Source of the DNA: Streptomyces melanogenes
GTDB lineage: Bacteria > Actinomycetota > Actinomycetes > Streptomycetales > Streptomycetaceae
DNA: 64,000 nucleotides
Reading direction: 5' to 3'
Assembly: GCF_014649795.1 (NCBI RefSeq)
Contig: NZ_BMTS01000001.1
Coordinates: 310,001-374,000 of the forward strand
The position numbers were made by a program, and so were the translations under genes. The notes beneath the pieces were generated by a model that saw only the letters and a program-made list of their open reading frames with translations, was not told the origin of the DNA and did no database searches. The stretch's first letter is position 1, and each line of letters starts with the position of its first letter. Shown here piece by piece: positions 51,325-60,212 of the stretch.

Positions 51325-52158
51325 TCAGCTGCCGAAGTTCTGCACCCACCACGGGCCGTTGCCGCTGAGGTTCACGCCCACGCCGATGTCCTTGAAGCCG
51401 CAGTCCAGGAGGTTGGCGCGGTGGCCCGGGCTGTTCATCCAGTCGCGCATCGCGTCGGCGGGGGTCTTCGGGCCGCGGTGGATGTTCTCGCCCCACTTGT
51501 GCCAGTCGTATCCGGCGGCGCTCATCCGGTCGCCCGCGTTGCGCCCCTCCGGGCTGTTGTGCTCGTAGTAGTCGCGCGCGGCCATGTCGTCGGCGTGCGC
51601 CTGGGCCGACGCGTTGAGGCGGCCGTCGGCCTTGAAGGGCGAGCAACCCGCCTTGGTGCGCTCGGCGTTGGCGAGGTCCACGACCTGCTGGACGTACGCG
51701 GCGGCGGTGCCGGTCGGGGTGTTGTCGGTACGCGGCGGTGTGGTCCTGCGGGGTGCCTGGCCGCCACCCGCCTGCCCCTTGGTCGTCGTGGTGCCCGTGC
51801 CCGTGCCTGGGTGCGTGGACGCGGGGCCGCTCCGGGTCGGCTTCGGCTTGGGGGACGCGGTCTTCGCGGGGGCGTCGGAGCGTATCGGCGAGGGCGAGGC
51901 GGACGGAGTTGCGGCGGCCGTGGTGGCGCCGGTGTCCAGGGGGTGCCCGGCGGGCGGGGCCGCCTGGGTGCGTACCGCCTCGGCGGGGTCGTCGGAGTGT
52001 GGCCACAGAAGCGCTCCGGCGACGGCGGCGACCGCCACGGTCCCGGCCATCGCGGTGCCGACGGCCTGCCGGGACCGCTGCCGGTGCGCGCGGCGGCGCC
52101 CGGCCCGGCCCTCGCTCGCGGCGGGCCGGACGTGGGGGTGGTCGTCGTGGTGCTGCAT
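51325..52158 (-). CDS. Membrane-anchored CAP/SCP-domain protein
   Basis: A 277-residue protein. A basic N-terminus and one hydrophobic helix (about residues 31-50) are followed by a long Ser/Thr/Pro linker (about 60-155) and a CAP (SCP/PR1) domain (about 158-277). The CAP cavity residues are seen as His in QAHADDM, Glu in WGENIHRG and His in SPGHRANLLDCG. Bacterial CAP proteins are extracellular with poorly known roles. ATG 52158 has GGAG upstream. It is tail-to-tail with the sigma-CAP gene, and its CAP domain is similar to that one, so the two probably share a ligand or arose by duplication. Confidence 0.87.
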   Translation of the reverse strand: MQHHDDHPHVRPAASEGRAGRRRAHRQRSRQAVGTAMAGTVAVAAVAGALLWPHSDDPAEAVRTQAAPPAGHPLDTGATTAAATPSASPSPIRSDAPAKTASPKPKPTRSGPASTHPGTGTGTTTTKGQAGGGQAPRRTTPPRTDNTPTGTAAAYVQQVVDLANAERTKAGCSPFKADGRLNASAQAHADDMAARDYYEHNSPEGRNAGDRMSAAGYDWHKWGENIHRGPKTPADAMRDWMNSPGHRANLLDCGFKDIGVGVNLSGNGPWWVQNFGS

Positions 52159-52267
52159 GGTGCTCCGCTCTCTGTCCGGTGCTGCCGGGGTGTCCGGCAC
52201 CTGGGAGAGCCGGGGGAGGCGGAGCCATAACGATTTCTCCGGGCGTGACCTGGGCCACAAGTAACCG

Positions 52268-53323
52268 TCAGGCGCGCAGGATCGCGGGTTCCGGCCCGGT
52301 GGTGTCGGCGCTGGACGCGTTGAGCAGGCCGATCCCGGCCGCGGTGGGGGTGTGCAGGACGGCGTTGCGGTCCCGGGCCGTGCTCACCAGACCCGCCGAC
52401 CGCAGCACCGTGGCGTGTTCGCTCGCGCTCGCCGGTGAGATGCCCGCGCGCGAGGCGAGCTGACTGGTGGTCAGGCCGGGGTGCTCGGCGATCGCGCACA
52501 GCACGGTCGCGCGGGTGCGGCCGAGGAGCGCCGCCAGGGAGCGCGGCGTCTCGGTGAGGGCGCTCGCGGTCGCCGTCGCGGTCAGGGGGAACCACGGTGT
52601 GCGGTCGTGGCCGATGGGGAAGCTGATCCAGGGCTGCGGCCCGGTGTCGTCGAAGACCGGGAACGCCGAGCCGAAGAGCGTGGGGATGAGCAGCAGGCCC
52701 CGCCCTTCGAGGTACAGGTCGCCCTCGTGGCCGGAGGCCATGGTCAGTTCGAGCACCGGGGGGCTCCAGCGCACCCGGCGCGGATTGAGCCCCTGGAGCA
52801 GCCGCTCCACCCCGCCCTCGGTGAGCTGGCGCATCCGCATCGCCCGGTCGGCGTCCGCGAGTTGCTCGATCCGGGGCCAGTACGGCGCGACGAGCTGCTC
52901 GTAGGTGTCCTCGAAGACGTCGACCAGCTCCCGTACGAAGAGCGGGTCCTCGGCGAGGCGGCCCGTCCACGGCGGAATCCGTTGGACCCGGCCCGCCCAC
53001 TCGTCGACCTGTTCGCGTACCCGCGTCGCAGGGGTGGCGCGCACCCTCTCCCACAACTCCTGGGCGCTGCCCGGCTCCACGGGCAGGAGGAACTCCATCG
53101 ACCAGCCCTTGACAGGAACCACTTCGAAGGCGAGCCGGGCCCGGGGTGCCAGCCGGGCGAACGACTCCCGCCGCCACGCGTCGAAGCGCACCGGGTGCAC
53201 GGGCTCCCGCAACACCCGCAGGGCGACGTCCAGTTCGAGCAGCGGACGCGGGCCCTCCGCCAGCCGGGTACGGGCGAGGTCGTCGGCGGTGAAGTGGATG
53301 CGCAGCGTCACGCGCCCGAGCAT
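52268..53323 (-). CDS. Regulator with C-terminal ArsR-type winged helix
   Basis: A 351-residue protein. The C-terminal 80 residues form a winged helix-turn-helix (LLGRTRATVLCAIAEHPGLTTSQLASRAGISPASASEHATVLRSAGLV, read in parts) of the ArsR/MarR type. The first 260 residues have no recognised DNA-binding domain and resemble an effector or dimerisation region of a known Streptomyces regulator class. ATG 53323 has GGAGGG close by; GTG 53311 is possible. It is divergent from the F420-type reductase gene, with 257 bp between them. Confidence 0.8.
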   Translation of the reverse strand: MLGRVTLRIHFTADDLARTRLAEGPRPLLELDVALRVLREPVHPVRFDAWRRESFARLAPRARLAFEVVPVKGWSMEFLLPVEPGSAQELWERVRATPATRVREQVDEWAGRVQRIPPWTGRLAEDPLFVRELVDVFEDTYEQLVAPYWPRIEQLADADRAMRMRQLTEGGVERLLQGLNPRRVRWSPPVLELTMASGHEGDLYLEGRGLLLIPTLFGSAFPVFDDTGPQPWISFPIGHDRTPWFPLTATATASALTETPRSLAALLGRTRATVLCAIAEHPGLTTSQLASRAGISPASASEHATVLRSAGLVSTARDRNAVLHTPTAAGIGLLNASSADTTGPEPAILRA

Positions 53324-53580
53324 CGCCCTCCGCCGTGTTTCGGACCAGCCCGAAACACGTCACCTCCGCGCCTACAGGGCTGCCACGGTGGAGGGGCGCA
53401 ACAACGGGGGAGTGCCGGCTGGTCCACACGGAAGATACGGGGGGTGGTGGACCGGCCGGCACTTGCGTGGGCAGGCGTGACCGCGCGGCATCCTTGTCCT
53501 ACCGAACGGCTCGGTTTACTTTTTCCGCGTACCGGGTGGCCGTCCCTCTCCGGCCCCCGATCCCGAAAGGATCGAGCCTC

Positions 53581-54267
53581 ATGCGCTACGCAGTCCTCGG
53601 CACCGGCATCGTCGGCCGGACGATCGCCGCCAAGCTCGCCTCCCTCGGCCACGAAGTGGCCGTCGGCACCCGTGACCCCAAGGCCACGCTCGCCCGCACC
53701 GAGCCGGACGGCATGGGCAACCCGCCGTTCTCCGTATGGCACCAGGAGCACCCGCGTGTACGCCTCGAAGCGTTCGCGGACGCAGGGGCGTTCGGCGACA
53801 CCGTGGTCAACACCACGTCGGGCCTGGCCAGTCTGGACGCGCTCGGCGCCGTCGGCGCGGAGAACCTCGACGGCAAGGTGCTCATCGACATCGCCAACCC
53901 GCTGGACTTCTCGCACGGCATGCCGCCCACCCTCGACCCGGCGAACACCGACAGCCTCGGCGAGCGGATCCAGCGGGCCTTCCCCGGGGCGCGCGTCGTG
54001 AAGACCCTCAACACGATGAACACCCACGTCATGGTCGAGCCGTCCCGGGTCCCCGGCGAGCACAACGTGTTCCTCTCCGGCGACGACGAGGACGCCAAGA
54101 AGGCCGTCGCCGCGCTGCTGATCGCCTTCGGCTGGCCCCAGCCGAGCATCATCGACCTGGGTGACATCACCAGTGCGCGCGGCGCCGAAATGATGCTGCC
54201 GGTCTGGCTGCGGCTGATGGCGGCGCTGGGCCACGCCGACTTCAACTTCCACATCCAGGGCGCCTGA
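53581..54267 (+). CDS. NADPH/F420-type reductase-like protein
   Basis: A 228-residue Rossmann-fold protein of the NADPH:F420 oxidoreductase (Npd/FNO) and pyrroline-carboxylate-reductase-like family. The N-terminal GTGIVGRTIAAKLASLGHEV binds NAD(P), and TRDP follows the second strand. VKTLNTMNTHVM and FLSGDDEDAKKAVAAL are conserved. It probably reduces a small cofactor or substrate with NADPH; F420 use is an inference from homology. ATG 53581 has GAAAGGA upstream. The TetR gene follows by 29 bp on the same strand and may be co-transcribed. Confidence 0.85.
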   Translation: MRYAVLGTGIVGRTIAAKLASLGHEVAVGTRDPKATLARTEPDGMGNPPFSVWHQEHPRVRLEAFADAGAFGDTVVNTTSGLASLDALGAVGAENLDGKVLIDIANPLDFSHGMPPTLDPANTDSLGERIQRAFPGARVVKTLNTMNTHVMVEPSRVPGEHNVFLSGDDEDAKKAVAALLIAFGWPQPSIIDLGDITSARGAEMMLPVWLRLMAALGHADFNFHIQGA

Positions 54268-54296
54268 CCCCGGTCCGGCGTCCCCACGAGGCGGGC

Positions 54297-54899
54297 ATGC
54301 ACGACGAGACGACGACCAGGAGCGCCGGACGGCCCCGGTCCGCCGAGAAGAACGACGCGATCCTGCGGGCCGCGCTCGACCTGCTGGCGCGGCAGGGTTA
54401 CGTACGGATGACCCTGGACCAGGTCGCCTCGGCGGCGGGGGTGAGCAAGTCCACCATCCATCTGCGGTGGAAGACGAAGGCCGACCTGCTCACCGCGGCG
54501 CTCGCCGCCGCACGGATGGCCGACGCCCCACCGCCCTCCGGTGACGTCCGCGCCGACCTCGTCGCCGTCCTGCGGGACTTCGCCGACACCGTCGCGCGGG
54601 TGAACGGGATGGCGCTGATAGGCACCTGCCTCGCGGAGGAGGACCACACCCCGGAACTCCTCGCCCTGCTGCGCGCCCGCACGGTCCTGCCCCGCCGCGC
54701 CCTGCTGCGTGAGGTCCTGGAACGGGCCCGCGAGGAGGGGAGCATCCGCCGGGACGCGGATCTGGAGGCGGCCGTCTCGGCGCTCCTCGGGCCGTTCTAC
54801 GCCGACTATCTGGCGGGCCGCGGCGGCCACCCGCAGTGGGCCGAGCAGGCCGTCGACCTTACGTTGGCGGCACTGCGCCCCGAGACACGTACACAGTGA
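54297..54899 (+). CDS. TetR-family transcription regulator
   Basis: A 200-residue regulator with a typical N-terminal helix-turn-helix (about 18-62; VASAAGVSKSTIHLRWKTKADLL) and a helical ligand-binding domain. It is 29 bp downstream of the F420-type reductase gene, so it may control that gene or be controlled with it. ATG 54297 follows a GAGG at a short distance. It converges with the MocR gene, with 10 bp between them. Confidence 0.9.
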   Translation: MHDETTTRSAGRPRSAEKNDAILRAALDLLARQGYVRMTLDQVASAAGVSKSTIHLRWKTKADLLTAALAAARMADAPPPSGDVRADLVAVLRDFADTVARVNGMALIGTCLAEEDHTPELLALLRARTVLPRRALLREVLERAREEGSIRRDADLEAAVSALLGPFYADYLAGRGGHPQWAEQAVDLTLAALRPETRTQ

Positions 54900-54909
54900 C
54901 GCGCACGCC

Positions 54910-56418
54910 TCACCGCCGCACCAGCAGATCCCCCACCGCCGCAACCCCCGCCCGGATCGCCCGCTCGCCCACATTGCCGAACCCCAGCACCAGCCGGGGC
55001 GGGGCCGTCGCGCCTGTCGAGCGGCACGGGCTCATGCCGTAGAGGCCGACGGACCGCTCCCGCGCGGCGGCGATCACGGTGCCCTCGTCGGCCGCGTCGT
55101 CGAGGTGCGCGACCACGTGGAAGCCCGCCGCCAGGCCGCTGACCTCGACCCCGGGCGCGTGCTCGGTGAGCGCTTCGAGCAGGGCGGTGCGGCGCGCCGC
55201 GTACATGGTGCGCATCCGGCGCAGATGCCGGTCGAAGCGGCCGGACTCGATCAGCCGCGCGAGCGCGAGCTGGTCGAGGGTGGGGGAGCCGCGGTCGCTC
55301 AGCCGCTTGTGCTCGACGACGTCCTCGGCGAGCGCGGGCGGGCAGAGCAGCCAGCCGAGGCGCAGCGCGGGCGCCAGTGACTTGCTGACCGTGCCGAGGG
55401 AGACCACCCGGTCCGCGGCGAGCCCCTGCACCGCACCCACCGGCTCGCGGTCGTAGCGGAACTCGGCGTCGTAGTCGTCCTCGACGACGTACGCGTCCCG
55501 GCGCACCGCCCAGGCGATGCGTTCGCGCCGCCGACCGGGGGAGAGCACCACTCCGGTCGGCCACTGGTGGGCGGGGGTCAGCACCACCGCGCGGGCGTCC
55601 GTCACGGCCAGCGCCCGCACGTCGACGCCGTGCGCGTCGACCGGCACCGGGACCGCCGAGAGCCCGGCCGAAGCCGCCGCCGCGGACACCGTGGCGGGCG
55701 AACCCGGGTCCTCGTACGCCACCGTGCGCACCCCCGCGCGGGCCAGGGCCCGCAGCGCCAGGCCCAGGCCCTGCGCGTAGCCGGAGCAGACGACCATGCG
55801 CTCCGGGTCGGCCGCCGCGGCCCGCACCCGGCGCGCGTATCCGGCCAGCACCTCGCGCAGGACGGAACTGCCGCGCGGGTCCCCGTAGTCGAGCGCCGCC
55901 GTCGGCATGGCGCGCCCGGCCTCCCGCAGCGCCCACAGCCAGTCGTCGAGGGGGAAGGTGCCCAGGTCGGGCACGCCCCAGCGGAAGTCGGCCAACAGGC
56001 CGGGGCCGGTCCCGGGCGGTGGTGCGGGCGCCGGTGGTATGTGCGCGCCGGCCGCGACCCGGGTCGCGGCGCCGACCCGGGTCACCAGGTATCCCTCGGC
56101 CTGGAGCTGGGCGTAGCACTCCTGCACCAGGCCCCGCGACACCCCCAGGCCCAGGGCGAGTTCACGCGAGGACGGCAGCCGCTCGCCGACCTGGAGGCGC
56201 CCCGAGCGGATCGCCTCGCGCACCTGCCGCTCCACCTGCGCACGCAGGTGCTCGCTGCTCTCGAGGTCGAGCGAGAGCAGCAGACCGCAGCCCGCCGTCT
56301 CGACGGCGGGCCGCTGGTGGGCGGGCCGCCTCGGCGACCGGCACGGCGCCGCCCGGCTCGTCCTGCCGGGCCTGCTCCTGTCGGCCGCCGGGGTGCTCCT
56401 GACCGCGCTGATCCGCAT
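54910..56418 (-). CDS. MocR/PdxR-type regulator with aminotransferase domain, 5' end damaged
   Basis: A chimeric regulator. A GntR winged helix (LRAQVERQVREAIRSGRL to VTRVGAATRVA) is followed by a large PLP-dependent aminotransferase-like domain; the Schiff-base lysine is in TVSKSLAPALRLGW. Family homology begins only near 56286 (GLLLSLDLESSEHL), and no ATG or GTG is found at the normal family start. The nearest ATG (56418) lies inside the antisense MFS fragment and adds unrelated residues. The natural 5' end has therefore probably been lost by deletion. Whether it is still expressed is uncertain. Confidence 0.72.
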   Translation of the reverse strand: MRISAVRSTPAADRSRPGRTSRAAPCRSPRRPAHQRPAVETAGCGLLLSLDLESSEHLRAQVERQVREAIRSGRLQVGERLPSSRELALGLGVSRGLVQECYAQLQAEGYLVTRVGAATRVAAGAHIPPAPAPPPGTGPGLLADFRWGVPDLGTFPLDDWLWALREAGRAMPTAALDYGDPRGSSVLREVLAGYARRVRAAAADPERMVVCSGYAQGLGLALRALARAGVRTVAYEDPGSPATVSAAAASAGLSAVPVPVDAHGVDVRALAVTDARAVVLTPAHQWPTGVVLSPGRRRERIAWAVRRDAYVVEDDYDAEFRYDREPVGAVQGLAADRVVSLGTVSKSLAPALRLGWLLCPPALAEDVVEHKRLSDRGSPTLDQLALARLIESGRFDRHLRRMRTMYAARRTALLEALTEHAPGVEVSGLAAGFHVVAHLDDAADEGTVIAAARERSVGLYGMSPCRSTGATAPPRLVLGFGNVGERAIRAGVAAVGDLLVRR

Positions 56419-56701
56419 GCCCGTAGCCGCGCTGGCCGGGGTGGCCCTGTTCGGGGCGGGCTTCGGCATCGCCCAGAACGCGACCCTGACGCTGATGTAC
56501 GCACGGGTCTCCACGGCGAGTTACGGCACGGTCAGCGCGCTGTGGAACCTGGCGTACGACGGCGGGATGGGCGTCGGCGCGGTGGGGTTCGGGGTGCTCG
56601 CCGACCGTACCGGCTACTCCTCGGCGTTCGTGCTCACCGCCGCGCTGATGCTGGTCGCGGTCGTCCCCGCGGTGCGCGACAGGGCTACGCGGTGCCCTTG
56701 A
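56309..56701 (+). pseudogene. MFS transporter fragment, N-terminal half missing
   Basis: About 131 codons matching the C-terminal third of a 12-helix MFS transporter. It starts at the mid-protein loop GRWWAGRLGDRHGAARL, which normally lies between helices 8 and 9, and continues through four helices (LSAAGVLLTALIRMP; ALAGVALFGAGFGIAQ; GGMGVGAVGFGVLAD; AFVLTAALMLVAVVP) to a stop at 56701. No start codon suits such a fragment, and helices 1-7 are missing. Its 5' edge meets the 5' edge of the MocR gene head-to-head, so one deletion probably removed both starts. The last 17 bp overlap the end of the LysR gene. Confidence 0.75.
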
Positions 56702-57578
56702 GGCTGTCCACGACCGTGCCCGCGAACTCCTGGGCGAGCGGGCCCAGCGCGTCCCACTGGCGCACCGCCCAGCCCGCCGCCAGCGGCGGCAGCATCGGCA
56801 GGGGTACGAAGCGCAGGGCGCCCTGGCCCGACGCGGTCCAGCCGGGCAGGGCCGGCACCACCGCGTGGCCGAGCCCGAGCTCGGCCAGCAGGATGGCGGT
56901 GTCCCAGTCCGTCACGCTGGTGGTCGACGCCAACGTGATGTCCAGACCGGCCAGTTGGACGTCCAGGTGGTGGCGTGACCTGGAGTTGGTGGGCAGCTGG
57001 ATGTGGCGGATCTCGACCAGGTCCGCGACCTCGATGCTGCTCTTGTGGGCGAGGGGGTCGTCCGCGTGGACGGCCAGCACCCAGGGCAGCTCGATGACCG
57101 GACGCTGCTCGATGCCCCGCGCGGGGGTGCCGGTGGTGATCCAGGCGAGGTCGGACTCGCCCGCTGCCAGTGCGTTGAAGCAGCCCCGGCTGGAGTTCTC
57201 GGTACGGAACTCCAGCTTGACGTGGGGGTGCGCGCGCCGGAAGCGCACCACCGCGTCGGACATGAAGTGGCGCACGGTGGTGGCTCCGGTGGTGATCCGG
57301 ACGGTCCCGCCGTCGCCCTCCCGTAGATCGCGGAGCTGACGCAGTGCCAGTTCTATGTGGCCGATGCCCTGGGCGGCGGCCTGTTGCAGGATGCGCCCGG
57401 CCTGGGTGGGGGCGACGCCCCGGGGCCGCCGCTCAAGGAGGGGCAGGCCGAGTTCGGCCTCCAGGCGCTTGACGTGCTGGCTGACCGCCGACTGCGTACG
57501 GGACAGATCGCGCGCCACGGCGCTCAGATTGCCGCTCTCACAGGCGGCGACGAAGACACGGAGGTCGTCGAGAGTCAT
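56685..57578 (-). CDS. LysR-family transcription regulator
   Basis: A 297-residue regulator. The N-terminal helix-turn-helix (about 1-60; AVARDLSRTQSAVSQHVKRLEAELGLPLLER) is typical of LysR, and a type-2 periplasmic-binding-like effector domain follows. ATG 57578 has GGAG four bases upstream; a longer start adds 23 atypical residues. It is divergent from the molybdenum hydroxylase genes, and an inverted repeat lies between them, so it probably controls them. It converges with the MFS fragment, overlapping 17 bp. Confidence 0.92.
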   Translation of the reverse strand: MTLDDLRVFVAACESGNLSAVARDLSRTQSAVSQHVKRLEAELGLPLLERRPRGVAPTQAGRILQQAAAQGIGHIELALRQLRDLREGDGGTVRITTGATTVRHFMSDAVVRFRRAHPHVKLEFRTENSSRGCFNALAAGESDLAWITTGTPARGIEQRPVIELPWVLAVHADDPLAHKSSIEVADLVEIRHIQLPTNSRSRHHLDVQLAGLDITLASTTSVTDWDTAILLAELGLGHAVVPALPGWTASGQGALRFVPLPMLPPLAAGWAVRQWDALGPLAQEFAGTVVDSLKGTA

Positions 57579-57775
57579 GAACTCCAAGGTATTGCTTGGA
57601 TCTTTGAAAGAAAACCAGAGGATTGACTTGGGTAGGTGTCGCCACAAGGATTTGTGTCCGGGGCGGCAACCCGTCCGTGGAAGCCGTCGGGGATCCGGAC
57701 CCGGGCGGCGTGGTCCACGGAGGGTGCCGACCCCTCCGGTGAACCCGCTGAACTGATGGCCCGCCAGATCACGTC

Positions 57776-57802
57776 ACACCAGGCCTGTTTCGCGCCTGGT
57801 GT
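57776..57802. promoter_or_regulatory. Inverted repeat upstream of the molybdenum hydroxylase operon
   Basis: ACACCAGGC-N9-GCCTGGTGT is a perfect 9-bp inverted repeat 65 bp upstream of the hydroxylase ATG, between it and the divergent LysR gene. It is a candidate LysR site. Confidence 0.6.
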
Positions 57803-57867
57803 TACTCATGAGAAATGTGTGACCCTCTGACACGGCGCAGACGGTGCAGGTGACGAAGGGACAGTTG

Positions 57868-60204
57868 ATGGCAGCCTCGGGTCGTCCGGAGCAGGAGGAC
57901 GGGGCCGTCGCCCCCGAGCTGGGGCGGCGGCGGTTCCTGGGATATGTGCTCGCGGCCTCGACGCTGACGGTGGCCGCGCAGCTCGGCGAGGCAGCGCTCG
58001 CACCCGCCCGGGCCGAGGCGGCGGTCCCGTCGTTGCCCGGCCCGTCCGAGATCTACGACCTCAACGACATGCTCACCGACGCCGCCCTGGCGACGTCCGG
58101 TCTGATCACGATCGAGGTCCACGACGACGGCACCGCCTCCTTCGTGCTGCCCCGCGCCGAGGTGGGCCAGGGCGTGACCACCTCGTCCGCGATGCTGATC
58201 GCGGAGGAGCTGGACCTGCCGCTCGACCGGATCCGGGTGAGCCTGGCCGACGCCCGGCCGGAGCTGCTGTTCAACCAGATGACGGGTGCGTCGAACACCA
58301 CCATCGCCACCTACACCCCGATCCGGGTCGCCGCCGCGACCGCCCGGGCGCGGCTCGTGGAGGCCGCGGCCGCCGAGTTCGGCGAGGCCGCCTCCACGCT
58401 GACCACCCGGGCCGGGGTCGTCACCTCCCCGCGCGGGAAGAGCGCCACGTACGGCGAACTGGCGGTGAAGGCCGCGAGCCGCACCACCGTCCGCATCCCC
58501 GTCACCCTGAAGAAGCCCGCGCAGTTCGGCGTCATCGGCACCCCGCGCAGTCGCGTCGACGCGCTCGCCGCGGTCACCGGGCGCAAGCAGTTCGCCATGG
58601 ACGTCAGCGTGCCGGGCGCGCTGCCCACGATGGTGTGCCGGCCGCCGACGATCAACGGAACCGTACGGTCGGTGGAGAACCGGGCGGACGTCCTCGCGAT
58701 GCCCGGCATCACCGACGTCGTCACCGTCTCCACCGGAGTCGCCGTGCGCGGGCGGACGTTCGGCCAGTGCATCGACGCCGTACGGGCGCTGCGGGTTTCC
58801 TGGGGCCCCGGCACCGAGGAGGGCGCCTCCGACGCCACCGTCCTCAAGGAGTTGCGCGCCGCCGAACTGCCGCTGGTGGTACCGGCCCTCGACCCCCTGG
58901 TCCACTCCGTGGACGCGCGGTTCACGTTCCACTTCGCCAGCAACAGCGCCCTGGAGCCCAACTGCGCGGTGGCGGATGTCAGAAGCGACCGGGCCGAGAT
59001 CTGGGCGTCGCTGAAGACCCCGATCACCGCGCAGGAGACCATCGCGCTCAAGCTCGGCCTGCCGCTGTCCGCCGTCAAGGTGCACGTCACCGAGGGCGGC
59101 GGCTCCTTCGGCCGCAAGCTGTTCTTCGACGCGGCACTGGAAGCCGCCCAGATATCGAAGGCGATGGGCAAGCCCGTCAAACTGATGTGGCACCGCACGG
59201 ACGACTTCCGCCAGGGCCGCACCCACCCGATGTCCACCTCCCGGGTCCGGGCGACGTACGCACTGGGCGAGGTCCTCTCGTACGAGCAGCGGCACACCTC
59301 GGTGGCCACCGACTTCGGGCACGGGCTCGGCGAGATCATCACCTCCATGGCGGCCAAACTGCCCGTCGGTGATCTCGCCTTCTCCGAGACGATCTTCGCG
59401 CTCTCCACGCAGAGCCCGTACCACTTCGGCGTCACCACCCAGCTGCTCAGCGAGGTCGACAAGGGCTTCAACACCGGCAGCATGCGCAACATCTACTCGC
59501 CCAACGTGCGCTGCGCCCAGGAGCTCGTCGTCGACCAGCTCGCTTCGCGGATGGGCAAGGACGCCTACCGGTTCCGCCGCCAGTTCCTCAAGGCGGACCG
59601 GGCCCGGGCCGTCCTGGACAAGGTCGCGCAGGTCGGCGAGTGGGGCCGGAGCATGCCCGCGGGCACCGCGCAGGGCATCGCCCTCCACCCCGAGTACCAC
59701 GGGTTCGTCGCCGTCCTCGCCGAGATCGACTGCCGCCCGGAGACGACCGGGCGCCAGATCCCCGACGCGTACACCGGCCCGCGGGTCACCCGGGTCGTGT
59801 GCGCCGTCGACGTGGGGCTTGCCGTCAACCCGCGTGGTCTTGAGGCCCAGATGATGGGCGGCATCATGGACGGCATCGCGATCACCCTCAGCTCCGGCCT
59901 CCATCTGAAGGACGGCCACTTCCTCGAAGGCAGCTGGGACAACTACTTCTACACCCGGCAGTGGAACACCCCGCCCGAGCTGGAGATCATCGTGATGCCG
60001 CCCACCGGCGACAAGCCGGGCGGCGCGGGGGAGCTGGCCGTCGCGGGCGCGATGGCCGCGGTCGCCTGCGCCTACGGCCGGGCCACCGGCACCATGCCGA
60101 CCACCTTCCCCATCAACCACGACGGCCCCCTCGGCTTCGACCCCCTGCCGACCGTCCCCCCGATCCCCGCGTCCCCCACCGACGGCCTCAGCCGCGCGTA
60201 CTAG
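57868..60204 (+). CDS. Tat-exported molybdopterin-binding subunit of an aldehyde/isoquinoline-type dehydrogenase
   Basis: A 778-residue molybdenum hydroxylase large subunit of the xanthine dehydrogenase family, in the periplasmic IorB-like branch. The N-terminus has a twin-arginine signal (GRRRFLGYVLAAS, residues 19-31) and then the aldehyde oxidase/xanthine dehydrogenase a/b-hammerhead and molybdopterin-binding domains, with conserved GGGSFGRKLFFD and a C-terminal GGAGELAVAGA. It hydroxylates an aldehyde or heterocycle; the substrate is unknown. ATG 57868 is chosen because AAGGGA sits six bases upstream; GTG codons at 57844 and 57850 add a short tail. The 2Fe-2S subunit follows nine bases later. 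Confidence 0.9.
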   Translation: MAASGRPEQEDGAVAPELGRRRFLGYVLAASTLTVAAQLGEAALAPARAEAAVPSLPGPSEIYDLNDMLTDAALATSGLITIEVHDDGTASFVLPRAEVGQGVTTSSAMLIAEELDLPLDRIRVSLADARPELLFNQMTGASNTTIATYTPIRVAAATARARLVEAAAAEFGEAASTLTTRAGVVTSPRGKSATYGELAVKAASRTTVRIPVTLKKPAQFGVIGTPRSRVDALAAVTGRKQFAMDVSVPGALPTMVCRPPTINGTVRSVENRADVLAMPGITDVVTVSTGVAVRGRTFGQCIDAVRALRVSWGPGTEEGASDATVLKELRAAELPLVVPALDPLVHSVDARFTFHFASNSALEPNCAVADVRSDRAEIWASLKTPITAQETIALKLGLPLSAVKVHVTEGGGSFGRKLFFDAALEAAQISKAMGKPVKLMWHRTDDFRQGRTHPMSTSRVRATYALGEVLSYEQRHTSVATDFGHGLGEIITSMAAKLPVGDLAFSETIFALSTQSPYHFGVTTQLLSEVDKGFNTGSMRNIYSPNVRCAQELVVDQLASRMGKDAYRFRRQFLKADRARAVLDKVAQVGEWGRSMPAGTAQGIALHPEYHGFVAVLAEIDCRPETTGRQIPDAYTGPRVTRVVCAVDVGLAVNPRGLEAQMMGGIMDGIAITLSSGLHLKDGHFLEGSWDNYFYTRQWNTPPELEIIVMPPTGDKPGGAGELAVAGAMAAVACAYGRATGTMPTTFPINHDGPLGFDPLPTVPPIPASPTDGLSRAY

Positions 60205-60212
60205 GAGCATCC

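Noticed and set aside
57802..60210. A long antisense frame over the molybdenum hydroxylase large subunit
   Set aside because: It is a by-product of high GC; the sense strand has a full set of family motifs and a Tat signal.
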